Shown one piece after another: positions 23,806 through 35,500 of a DNA stretch of 64,000 nt; the first letter of the stretch is position 1; the number at the start of each line of letters is the position of its first letter. Location of the stretch: NCBI RefSeq assembly GCF_009905375.1, contig NW_027417471.1:1-64000 (forward strand). The letters run 5' to 3'. This stretch comes from Apium graveolens (Eukaryota; Streptophyta; Magnoliopsida; Apiales; Apiaceae). Position numbers and translations under genes: made by a program. Below the pieces are notes generated by a model. That model was given only the letters and a program-made list of their open reading frames with translations. It did not search any database and was not told the DNA's origin.

Positions 23806-25990
23806 TGTTGTGCAAGACATGCCTGTATTATAACAAGACTAAGTCATACTGACAACCCTAAGATTAGTTGTATTGTAAACTTAACCTGTAATTCATACTT
23901 GTAACACTTAATGTCTGTAAAATGTAAATGGAGCAGACTGGAGCATTTTTCTCTAAACAGTGTCAAGCCTAAGAATTCTATCTGGAAGAAGATCAAGAAG
24001 ATCATGCCTCAGAAGAATTCAAGTTTGTAAAGATAGTAGCCCCTTTAACACAACTTACTCGTAAGACTCTGAAGTTCGAATGGACAGAGAAATGCGAGAA
24101 CTGCTTTTAAGAACTAAAGCAAAGGTTGGTGATGGCTACTATGTTGGCGTTTCCGGATGGAAAATGAGATTTTGTGATGTGTAATGACGCTTCACATAAA
24201 GAATTAGGGTGCTGCTTATACAGCACATCAAGATAATCGCGTACGCGTCAAGACAATTAAGGGAATATAAAATTCGATGTCCCCACCCATGAGCTTGGGC
24301 TCGTGGCAATAGTTTTGCCCTAAAAGATTTGAGGCACTACTTGTATAGAGAGAAGTGCGAGATTTACCTAAGCCATAAGTGCTCTAGTACATTTTCATGC
24401 AGAAAGAGCTCAACATGCGCCAGAGGAGGTGGTTAGAGCTAATCAAGGATTACGATTATGAGATTCTTTATCATCCAGGGAAAGCCAAAATGGTGGCTAC
24501 TGCCCTTAGTGTAAATGAGAGACTCAAGAATGATAATGTCTTTGAGAGAGTTGATAAGAGATTTTGAGGAAATGGAAATAGGTGTGAACGCAACTGGAGC
24601 CGGTACCGAAAAGCTGTTTGAGATTGTAATGCAGCCCGAGTTATTGGAAAAAGATTAGATTGTGCCAAGAAAAAAAGAGTAATGAATGAAGGCAGGGAGT
24701 CAATGACTGGAAAAGAGATTAATACCGAGAAAGATTAAGGGAATAATGAGGTATTCTGACAAAAAATGGGTTTTAATGTTCAAGAGCTTAAGGACGGGAT
24801 CTTAGATGAAAGTCATAATTCGAGGAATAAGATTTAGGGCAAACCCTGAATGTGATAGTCAGGGAGGACGCCATCAAGATAGAAGGAACCCATAACATAA
24901 TGAAGTGGAAAATGAGGATTTAAAACATGTAGGACGACCCCGATTATGGGGAGGAGGAGAAAATATTTCATACTGAGAAAACAAAAGTCGAGCAAGATAG
25001 GGAGAATGACTTATCGAGAAGTCATTTAAACTCCAGAGAGTACCGACGGATGAATAACATCTACGCGACGGATGAGCAATATCTACTCGATGGATGAGTA
25101 ATGTCTACCCGACGGATAAGCAACATCCACCAGGTATAGAGAACTCAGGAATTATCTGTTGAGAACTCAGAGATATCGACAAGTATACATTCATTAGAGA
25201 ATTCTGAGTTATCGATAAGCCAAAGTCCATTAGAGAACTGTGAGTTATCGATAAACCAAAATTCACTAGAGAACTCAGAGTTGTCGATAAGTCAAGTTAA
25301 CAATAAAGTTTCAGAGATATCGACAAGCCAACATGCCTATCGAGATGTCGAGTTCTCTACAGCTTAATTGGAGATCTCGAAGTGAAGAAATTTTTCTAAG
25401 TACAGAATTGCTGAATAGTTTAATATCCAAGGTTGCAAATCAACAAACAATTCACATAGCTGGATTGACAAGTCTACAAAAAGCAGCTTGGGAGATGTGC
25501 AAGATCAATGACAAAGATTAACTAACAGAGGAGATTAAAGTAATCACGGGAAGCTAAAGATATGCTAAGCCAGAAATGGAAGATTTGCTTTTCTATAAAT
25601 AGAAATGACAAGTGACAGTTTAGAAAAGCTAATAGCATGTTTATTATCCACTGTGTATACCAACAGTTAACTGAGTTATAAAGTTAACACTGGTCCTCTA
25701 GTTAAGTAGAACAATTAGAATAGAAAAGTGTGTGTTTTCTCTCAAGAAAGAAGCTAAGTTCTAAAACAAGAACTTATAGATTTTGTAGCAAAACACTGCT
25801 TGATTTTTAATATAAAATTAAGTGAGTTTTGAAGATCTTTGTTTTACATATTTGCACAGCTATTTATGTTTAACATCCATTCTACTAAATCATTAACAAC
25901 AACCAACTGCTAAAGCCTAAGTCGATCGAAAATTAACCATTTAAGCTAAAACATATTCACCCCCCCTCTGTGTTGTATTCATACCTAACA
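23806..25990 (+). repeat. 5' LTR of element B, chimeric
   Basis: Starts TGTTGTGCAAGACATG, ends CATACCTAACA. Length is 2,185 bp because 24020-25002 is foreign gypsy sequence; without that the LTR would be about 1.3 kb. TATA box TATAAATA at 25594-25601. From about 25050 the U3 has CGACGGATGAG-like motifs, then GAACTC...TATCGATAAG-like motifs up to about 25350. Confidence 0.88.
24020..25002 (+). pseudogene. Gypsy RNase H/integrase fragment inside B's 5' LTR
   Basis: Compared with B's 3' LTR, the match ends at CAGAAGAATT (24019 versus 37646) and resumes at AGAATGAC (25003 versus 37753). In between, 983 bp here replace 106 bp there. The inserted DNA is homologous, by eye at close to 90 percent, to the minus-strand fragment around 4270-5280 of element F. 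It shares its stops and indels, including the broken RNase H and the truncated integrase start. It has no open reading frame of use. Confidence 0.85.
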
Positions 25991-25992
25991 AG

Positions 25993-26004
25993 TGGTATCA
26001 GAGC
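25993..26004 (+). other. Primer-binding site of element B
   Basis: TGGTATCAGAGC, two bases after the LTR end at 25990. Confidence 0.92.
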
Positions 26005-26039
26005 AAAATCTGAAAGTAAACAGATTAGATCTTGGAAAA

Positions 26040-28423
26040 ATGAATACACAGAAAATCAGTAGTATCAAGATTTCTCCCTTTGATAAGGCCAATTACACTT
26101 TATGGAAAAAGAAAATGTTGCTGTTTATAAGAATGGCCAATCATCTTTACATTGGTATCCTCAAGAATGGGCCCTTCACTCCTGTAGTTAGAGTTGAGGA
26201 AATCACAGATGGAGATATGGTTATTCCAGCTCATTATGCTCCCAAGGATCCTTCTGAGTATACTGAACCTGAAAGAGAGAAAGTTTCCCTAGACAGTGCT
26301 TTGCAACTAATACTAATTGAGTCACTTGACAATGTAATGTATAATAACATTGTCAACTGTGACACTGCTAAACAGATCTGGGAAAAGATTGAAATACTCT
26401 GTGAAGGAACTGAGGAGGTTAGGTCAAATCAAAGAAGGATATTGATTTCTCAGTATGAGGGTTTATGACTAAACCAAAGGAGGGTATTACTAATGTGTTT
26501 GAAAAGTTTAATAAGCTGATAAATGACTTGCAGCTTCATAATAAATTTTATGATGTTGAAGAAGTGAATTTGAAGTTCTTGCTCACTCTCCCTGACCATT
26601 TGGAACAAAAGATCTCTGCAATCAGAGAAGGAAGGGATCTGAGTAGAATCACACTAGAAGTGCTATATGGGGTTCTGAAAACTTATGAACTTGAAATGAT
26701 TCAAAAGAAGTCATTAAGAGCTGGTCAAGGATATGTAATGAATGGCTCAAGTGCACTGATTGTGAATGATGGCCAGACTTCTAATGATGAGCAAAGATCC
26801 CCAACTCCAGCAATTTCTACAAGTGAGAAAAGAGTCAATGACACTGAAGAGCAAGTCATACTGGAATTGGATGAAGAAGATGAGTTCTACACTCTTGATG
26901 ATCTTGATGAGCTAGACAAATCAATGGCTTACTTGGCCAGAAAATTCTCTAATATTAGAGTAAAGAAACCAAGATTTTTCAAGAGCAAAGGACAGTCCTT
27001 CAATAAAGACAGCAGCTGGAAAGGAAAAGGGAAGTACACTCCTGATAGAAAAACTGGCTACAAAACTGGATCTGTTGATAGATAAAAAATAAGGTGCTTT
27101 AACTGTGATGAGTTGGGCCATTTTGCTACAGAATGTAGAAAACCCAAGAAGGCAAAGAAAGAGAAAGCCTATCTTCAATTGGAAGCAAAGTATGATGCTC
27201 TTCTAAAGAAGCAACAAGGGAAAGCTTATATTGCTGAGGGCAAGAGCTGGGATGATTCAGATAATGATGAAGATGAAGAAGTTGGAAACTATGCATTCAT
27301 GGCCTTGGATCAAGGAGATTCTTCATCATCTAAATCACAGGTACCAACTCTTACCACAATTGATTTAAATGTGAGTCAGTATAAGGAAACTGTTGAAAAG
27401 ATGAGCACAGAAATGTTCCACATTCATACAAGCATGGTTGCTGCAAATGAGGAAGTTAGCAGATTGAAAAAGATCAATGAAAAACTTGAGAGTGAAAAAC
27501 AAGAGACTAAATTGTTACTGGTTGAGCTTGATACTGCTAAGCAAGAAAATGCGTACTTGAAGAACAAATTAAAGTGTGCAAGTGAAATTGAAGCAGTATT
27601 AAGAGAAAAGCTGGAGAAAAATGAAGTGAAGCTGAAATCCTTCAAAATTGCTTCTGATTTGATTGGCCAATATCATGAAAAGAACAAGCCATGTGCAAAC
27701 ATTGTCATTGGTCTTGATTATGAGGATTTGAACAACAAGAGGAAGTCTGTCAGTGACAAAGGGAAATCAACTGAAACTGAAGATGTTCCAATTATTTTGA
27801 AGTAAGTTGAATCACCTTTGTTCAAGGCATGTGAAGTGAACTTCGGTGAAGAAGAGTTGATCATCAAACAGGAGATAGCTGATGAGGATAAGGAAAAGAA
27901 AAATGATGAGACAACTCAGTCTTCCATCTCTGTTGAAACACCAAAACCCAATCAAGAAACTAAGGAGCCTGTGAAGGAGATTAAAGCTAAACAGGTCAAA
28001 AAGAAAAAGAAGAATAGAAATGGAAAGATTGGGATAAACAAAAGCAATAATTTTGCTTATGTTGCAGATGCTCCTAGAAAGAGGTGTGAGAATTGTGGAT
28101 CAATGAATCACCTAACTCATCTTTGTAAAAAGACTGTTAGCAATTCATCTGAAGGAGTCTGCAAGTACAATGAAGCTAAGGCAAATGATCCCTATTCATT
28201 CTGTGACAAGTTTGACTGCATTCCCTGCAACATGAAAGTGATGAAGAGTTGCTACAAATTGAGAATTGATCTCATAGAATCAAAAGTTGGTTCTATATCT
28301 GAAAGGGAAAATGCTCAACAGTATATGAATTCCATTTTATCTCAAAATTCTCATTCTACTTCTGCAAAATCAGTTAATAAGAAGAAAGTGCCCAACACAG
28401 CTTGGGTAGCTAAATACACTTAA
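26040..28423 (+). pseudogene. Gag of element B, broken
   Basis: The true start is ATG 26040 (MNTQKISSIK). A GTG in the same frame inside the PBS is not a start. N-terminal capsid with NYTLWKKKM and CEGTEEV motifs. A frameshift at 26466 (TTATGACT) moves the reading to the next frame. Stops follow at 27083 and 27803. Zinc knuckles CFNCDELGHFATEC (about 27095-27136) and CENCGSMNHLTHLC (about 28086-28127) are intact, separated by a long Glu/Lys-rich predicted coiled coil (about 27370-27650). Total about 790 codons. Ends with TAA at 28421, about 17 bases before the protease frame. Confidence 0.85.
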
Positions 28424-28439
28424 TCCTCATTATGTGCAG

Positions 28440-31400
28440 GGCAAAGGGAAGAAGGTCATATGGATCACTGATAGTGGATGTTCCAGGCATGTGACAGGTA
28501 ATAAGGCATTGCTATCACAATTTGAGGAGATGACTGGCCCTTTAGTGACCTTTGGAGACAACAACAAAGGATTCACAATGGGATATGGAAGATTGTTTCT
28601 GGAAATATTGTCATTGAAGATGTAGCACTAGTTGCTGGATTATAAGTAAATCTTCTAAGTGTTAGTCAATTTGCAGACAGAGGTTTTCAAGTTATTTTCA
28701 ACAAAGAAGATTGTGCTTTTATTAGCAGAAAGACCGGTGAAATTGCTCTTAAGGGAGTAAGAAAGGGAAGCTTGTTTGTTGCAGACTTAGACTCAACAAA
28801 TAAGGAAGGAGTGTGTTGTTTCTACACCAAGGCATCAGAAGAGCAAAGCAAACTGTGGCATAAAAAGCTATCTCACTTGAATTTCAAAGCAATCAACACT
28901 TTAGTCAAGAAGGAGCTTGTGAGAGACATGCCCGGTCTGGAATTTACTCAACTGGAAGTTTGTGAAGCTTGTCAGAAAAGAAAGATGAAAAGATCAAGTC
29001 ACAAGTCAAAATATGTGAATTCCATAAGTGCACCTCTGTAACTTATTCACATGGACTTGTTTGGGCCAGTAAATGTCTTATCCATTTCAAGGAACAAATA
29101 TGCCCTTGTCATGGTTGATGATTTTTCAAGATACACTTGGGTTGAGTTCATGTACTCTAAAGATAAAACTCCAAACATTATAATTGAGCACATCAAGAAA
29201 ATTGAGAAGCAAGCTGAAGGAAAGGTTAGTGTGAAAAGATTGAGAAGTGATAATGGAACAGAATTCAGAAACTCAACATTAAGTGAATTCTGCAAAAGCA
29301 AAGGCATTGTTCAAGAATTTTTAGCAGCTAGAACACTTCAACAGAATGGAGTAGTTGAGAGGAAAAATAGAACATTAGTTGAAGCTGCTAGAACTTTGCT
29401 ACAAGATGCTCAGTTGCCAACTAGTTTTTGGGAAGAGGATGTTAATACTGCATGCTACACTCAAAACAGATATCTCATCAACAAAGTTCATGGCAAATCA
29501 CCCTACTCAATCATGTCTAACAGGAAGCCTACCGTGAAACATCTACATGTGTTTGGAAGCAAGTGTTATATTCTAAAAGACAACTCTGAATATATGGGAA
29601 AATTTGACTCTAAAGTTTTTGAAGCAATTTTTCTGGGATATTCATTGGAAAGAACAGCCTATAAATTTTATGTGATTGATCAAAAGAAAATTATGGAAAA
29701 CACAGATGTGACTTTTGATGATGACAAGTGTCCAGGCTTGGAATGCCTTGATATAAATGATGCTGAAGCTCTTGCATTTGGAAATCTAACCATTGATAGT
29801 GATTCTGATGAGGAAGATGAAGTTGTGACACAATAAAAAACAAATGAAGAAACCTCTGAACAAAATCATGGAAATGAAAGCTCTCGTCAGACACCTGAAT
29901 TTGATGGCAAAAACTCAGGGGGAGAAGGAGAAAATGGAAATGACAGTCATGGTAATACTGAAGAAAATGATGAAGGCACGAGTCAACAGACACATACCAG
30001 AAAGTGGGATAGGAGTCATACAGTTGAAGCTATTATTGGTGATCCCTCAGCTGGTGTGAGAACTAGAAGTGCAACTGCTAATGAATGCCTACATGCATGT
30101 TTTCTATCTCAAGTAGAGCCCAAGAAAACTGAAGAAGCCCTAATGAATCCTGACTGGATATGTGCCATACAGGAGGAGCTGGATCAGTTTGAGAGAAACA
30201 AAGTTTGGAAATTAGTCCCTGCACCAAAGAACAGAAGCATAATTAGAACTAAGTAGGTGTACAAGAACAAAATGGATGAAAATGGAATTGTTACCAGAAA
30301 CAAAGCAAGGATGGTTGCTAAAGGCTACTCACAAGAAGAGGGAATTGACTATGATGAGACTTTTACTCCTGTTGCAAGACTAGAAGCAATAAGAATTTTT
30401 CTGGCATTTGCTGCACACTCAAATTTCAAGGTGTATCAAATGGATGTCAAGAGTGCTTTTCTCAATGGTGAACTAGAAGAAGAAGTTTATGTGCAACAGC
30501 CACCTGGCTTTGAAGATCCAGAATTTCCTAACTTTGTCTACAAATTACTTAAGGCTCTATATGGATTGAAACATGCACTAAGAGCCTGGTATGACACACT
30601 GTCAGAATTTCTACTCAAACATGGTTTTACCAGAGGGACTATTAATAAGACTCTCTTCTACAAGAAGCATGGTGAAGATATGATCCTAGTTCAAATCTAT
30701 GTGGATGATATCATCTTTGGATCTACAAATGAAAAGCTTTGTCAAAGATTCTCTAGGCTAATGCAGAGTGAGTATGAAATGAGCATGATGGGAAAATTGA
30801 GTTACTTCCTTGGCCTTCAAGTTAGTCAAAGAAGTGATGGTATTTTCATCAGCCAAACCAAATATATGAATGACTTATTGAAGAAATTTGGTATGGTGGA
30901 TAGCTCACCAGCATCTACACCAATGTCTACTGCAACCAAGTTGGATGAAGACAAGAAGGCAAGAGTGTGGATATTTCAAGCTATAGAGGGATGATTGGAT
31001 CATTACTGTATTTGACTGCTAGTAGACCAGACATCATGTTTGCTACTTGTCTATGTGCTGGATTTCAAGCCAATCCAAAGGAATCACATTTGATGGCTGT
31101 CAAAAGGATTTTCAGATACTTAAAGGGAACTCCAAACTTGGGATTATGGTATCCTAAGGGAACTGGTTTTGAAGCTGTTGGATACACATATGCAGATTTT
31201 GCTGGATGCAGGTTTGATAGGAAAAGTACTAGTGGAAGCTGCCAATTTCTTGGTCAAAGACTTGTGTCCTGGTATAGTATGAAACAACAATCTGTGTTAA
31301 CTTCCACAGCTGAGGCTGAATATATAGCTGCTGGAAGTTGTTGTGCTTAGGTGCTTTGGATTAGAAATCAGCTAATGGACTATGGTCTAGTGTTACACAA

Positions 31401-31644
31401 AATTCCTATTATGTGTGACAATACTAGTGCCATATCTATAGTACCTAATCCAGTTAATCATTCTAGAACAAAGCACATTGATGTTAGGTACCATTTTATC
31501 AGGAAACATGCTGCAAATGGTACCATTGAGCTCATTTTTGTTCCAACAGAGAAACAATTAGCTGACATTTTTACTAAACCTTTGGATGAAGCAACCTTCA
31601 CTAGACTTGTGAGTGAAATTGGAATGCTCAATTCTTCATCCTAA
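28440..31644 (+). pseudogene. Pol of element B (PR-INT-RT-RNase H), broken
   Basis: Protease motif DSGCSRHVTG at 28470. A frameshift near 28600 and a stop at 28644. The integrase zinc region WHKKLSHLNF...CEACQ runs at 28855-28965. There is a stop at 29039. The integrase core has HMDLFGP, RSDNGTEF and ERKNRTLVEAA, so D, D and E of the catalytic triad are present. Stops at 29834 and 30254 (TGG to TAG in RTKWVYKNK-type motif). RT has YVDDIIFGS at about 30708, though a normally conserved KQAPRAW reads KHALRAW. A frameshift near 30955 leads to RNase H, with a stop at 31348 (CAG to TAG). Ends SEIGMLNSSS. Not functional. Confidence 0.9.
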
Positions 31645-32354
31645 GGCAAGAACTCGGCTAATATTTTGCTGCAGATTAATTTCTAATAAATCAACCCAGT
31701 TTGATTTAATTGGAAATTAACTGAAATATGAATTATAAATATTTCAGAATCTCTGTATATTTATTTTTCTTTATAAACTCAAAAAAAAATTAACTTAGAA
31801 TATTTCAAAATTCTAAGTAAACTGCTTAGCTGTTAATTTACATCTTAAATGTGTAAAATTAACACTAGGCAGAAAAACAGTACTCAAAGGTATAGAGAAC
31901 TGAGTTCTCGATAAATCAAAATGACTTATCGACAAGTCATTTTAGAGTTCTCGAGTGAGTCCTCGATAAGTCTATTTACAGACTTCTCGAATGACTTTTC
32001 GATAAGCTCTATTATGACTTATCGATAAGACCATGTAGAGTTCTCTAATAGTGTTAATTCACAGAGTTCTCGACAAGGATATTTTGAGATTTATCAATAA
32101 CTCAGAACTAGAATAATTTAATTCAATGAATTATTTTAGACAAATACTTTTGGAAAATTTATTCTGATTTCAATTTGATTCAATTCAAATAAATTAGAAG
32201 TATTTCAGTCCTTTTTGGACAAACTGGGCATTTATCAGAGTTCTCGATAAGTCACTTGACTTCTCGAATGTACCTTTTTCATATTTAAAATTACTTCTCG
32301 ATAAGTTTAATATCAAATGTTTATTTGACTTCTCGATAAGTATTTTACTTTTTC
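31645..32354 (+). other. B pol-env spacer with CTCGATAAG repeats
   Basis: No coding sequence. Many short motifs such as GACTTATCGA, CTCGATAAGTC and GAGTTCTCGA between about 31890 and 32350. The same motifs occur in B's LTR U3 (25140-25350 and 37880-38100). Positioned directly upstream of the TATA box serving the env-like ORF. Confidence 0.7.
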
Positions 32355-32362
32355 TATAAATA
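32355..32362 (+). promoter_or_regulatory. TATA box before B env-like ORF
   Basis: TATAAATA, 148 bases upstream of the ATG at 32503, followed by a pyrimidine-rich leader. Elements C and D have the same arrangement at similar distance. Promoter function is inferred. Confidence 0.5.
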
Positions 32363-32502
32363 CCCAGACTTCTCGATACACACACTGTACTTACACCTTC
32401 TCGAGATCTTAAGTGACCTAGCTTTCAGACAAAAGGCGATTTCTCTCTCGTTTTTGCTCTTTTCTCAAAACTTTTTCTTACCCACTACTTCTAAACACTT
32501 CA

Positions 32503-35500
32503 ATGGAACAAAACATTGTTAGAGCTATCATTCCAGAGAAGGGAACTAACTTTATTGCTTTTCTTGATGCTAACCTAGCCCCTGATAGTTTCAAGGGGTT
32601 TGTGAAGTTTCTTTCTGAATCCTACATTGCAGGTGCTTTAACTGCAAGTCCTGTGCTGTATTTGGACGTTCTTCATGAATTTTGGACATCAGCTATAACT
32701 AGGACAGTTATTCTAAAGAATGTCACTTCTATGGTGGTCACATGCACAATTGGAGGCCAGGAAATTGAGTTTTCAGCCGCTGATGTGAATACAGCCCTGG
32801 GATTGCCAACTGAGAATTATGGAGAGATGCCAACTGCAGATGAGCTGAGTGAATTCATGGACCTCATCAACTACAGTGGCTCAATCAATTTGGCAAGCCT
32901 GAACAGAACAAACCTTAGGAAGGAATGGTCCTTTGTGTTTGATTCTGTAGTAAGGGCTTTCACTTGCAGAAAAACTGGCTTTGACAACATCTCAAGTGTG
33001 GTACAGAAGCTGGTGTTCTCAATAGCTCACAACAGGCATCTGAATGTTGGAGGTCTAATTCTGGAGGAGCTGGCTACCAGGCTTACTATGCCTTTGAAGA
33101 ATAGAGGTAAATAAATCTTTTTGCCAAGGTTTATTATGTCTACTTTAACTCATAAAGTCAATAACATATATTTGTTAGCTGGTATTGATAGTAGTAGAAT
33201 TGGCAATTACAAGCAAGTGTCCAAAATCATATGGCTCACTTACTTCAAAGAATAAGGTGAGTGTAAGTCTCAGAATCACTCCATTTATGTTAGAGAGATT
33301 CATGACTTATCCTTACCCTATGCCAGATATGAGGGCTCCTAAATTTTCCAGTTCAGCTATGGTTCCTGAGCCTGTGGAAGCACAAACACAGGCACACCAA
33401 CAGGGACCTTCCAAGGCTGCAGCCCTTTCTATTACACCACTAGATGTTAGCAATCCAACCACTTTAGTCTCTCAAAAGACTGAAGTGAGTAAGAAGAAGA
33501 GAAAGGAACCAACCCTTGTTGTTGTAAATGAGAGTGAAACACTTCAAACTGAACAAGAGTCACCCTTGGTCAAGAAAATAAAGAAGAGTAAGTTGCCAGA
33601 GTTGACCACTCTAGACACATCTGTGTCCTCCCAAAAGGGCACAGTTGAACAAATGGGGAGTAAACAGTTACTAGATGCATCCTCTCAACAGGGTGTATCT
33701 ATTGAAAAGAGCACTCACCCCAATGCATCTTGTACTGAGTCAGCATAACCTGCACCTAGAGTGTATGGTAGAAGAAATAAGGATGGCACACACAGTGAGG
33801 GCATATCACTTGAAGCTCCCTCATCCATTCAGGGGGAGCTGCCAACACTCACAACTGAGCAAACTTCTCTAATCTCCCAAATTTCTTCATCATATAAAGC
33901 ACTTGAATCTGATTCTCAAGTGCACCAACACTCAAGTGACATGGTTCATGAAACTGTGCTCACCACCCAGAACCAACATCTAGATGGTCAGAGGCTACTA
34001 GTTGGGGTAGACCTTGATGACACCATCACAAACATGGGGGTTTCATCAATTTTTACTGAAGACCCCATGGTCACTCTTGCACCTTCATGTGCACAATCAT
34101 CTTCATAGATGAATAGGTTTGAGGGTAGTACTCTTGAGGGAGAGCTTTCTAAATCCTCTCCAATTCAATTGGAGGTTCCTCAAGAAGGAACAACTCCCCT
34201 CAAAACCCTAGCTGAAATTGCCTTCACAGTTGAAGCTAGGAGTACAATTGCCAATGACCCTGTTATAGGAGAGGCAAGTTCATCACATTTATGTGACAGT
34301 GCTCTGCAAGGTGCACAAAGGTTTGAGGCTGGTGTACATGACAGTAACCCAGTCAAATCCTCTTCAATTCCAATGGAGGTTCCTACTACATGTGGTGAAC
34401 AACAAACTGTCAAAATCACAGATCTATCCGTGAGTCAAACTGTGACTTCAGTCACAGGTGGTACTGTGAACATTTCTCAACAGCCATCCACATCTCAACC
34501 CAACCAACCACATGTCATGGCAAAATGGCTACAAGATATGGAAGCTCAGCCTTCTACAGTTGATGATATGTTGGTAGATCAAATCTCAGGCTTGGCCAAT
34601 CTTTCTCACCAATTGCTCACTTCAGACATGGGGAACCAGGACTATCAAGCTATACTGCTATGCTTCAATAAAGAGGTTGAACAACAGAAGGAGAAGATAG
34701 TAGATGAGGCTGAAGAGGATGGAAATGTAGATGCCTGGTTGTCTGGTGACCATGTGGCAGAAATGGATGAAGTTTTGGCTAGATTCAGGAGAGAATACAT
34801 AACTATCTTGGGCAGCAATGCTAAAACTCTCACTCCTCCTGAAGTCTATGATGCCATTATGGATGTGCATAAAGCTCAACTCAAGGCTTTCCATCTCTTT
34901 GGAAAGGCCCTTGAAGTAAAATTGACTGGTCATGAAGATAAAGTCAGGAGGTTGATCAAGGAACAGATGGATGACATTGTGCCTTCTCAAAAAGACATCA
35001 AAAATCAATTCCAGTCTTTCACTGAGCAAATGTCAAGAATGGATCTGGCCTCCATAGAGAAGGAAGTGTCAAAAATGAGGAGCTCTTTCAAGTCCCTGTT
35101 TGATCAAGTTCAAGCTCATATGACAAATTCAAATAATACCAAGATCAAGCTAAATCAAATGCATACTGCTAGGTATGAGCCTTCATTTCTTCTCATGGAG
35201 GGTGTTAGAAAAGCTGTTGATGAACACCTTGGGTCCTTCTCAGCCAAAACCTCTACTCCTCAGATACAAGAAATTCAAGATCAAGTTTCCTCACTTCAAG
35301 CTTCCAACTCAGATTTATCTTCACAAGTCAGAGCTCTAACTGCACTGGTTGAGAGTCAACATCATGATATTCAGGCCCTAGTGGAGTCCCATAAGCATTT
35401 ACAAATGCAGAATATAGTTGCTTTGGGAGCCATTATAGGAAAACTCAATATACCACTACCAGCATTGCCTGAAGCTGTAAGACCTGAAATTCCTACTCCC

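Noticed and set aside
25992..26039. Upstream GTG start for B gag
   Set aside because: It lies in the primer-binding site; the ATG at 26040 is the sensible start.
33107..33178. Possible 72-base intron in B's env-like ORF (GTAAAT...TTGTTAG)
   Set aside because: Length is a multiple of three and reading through gives sensible protein apart from one TAA at 33112, so a point stop is simpler than an intron.
34109..34111. ATG at 34109 as start of an independent gene
   Set aside because: The same frame is open before the stop at 34106 and continues the env-like protein, so the stop is a lesion.
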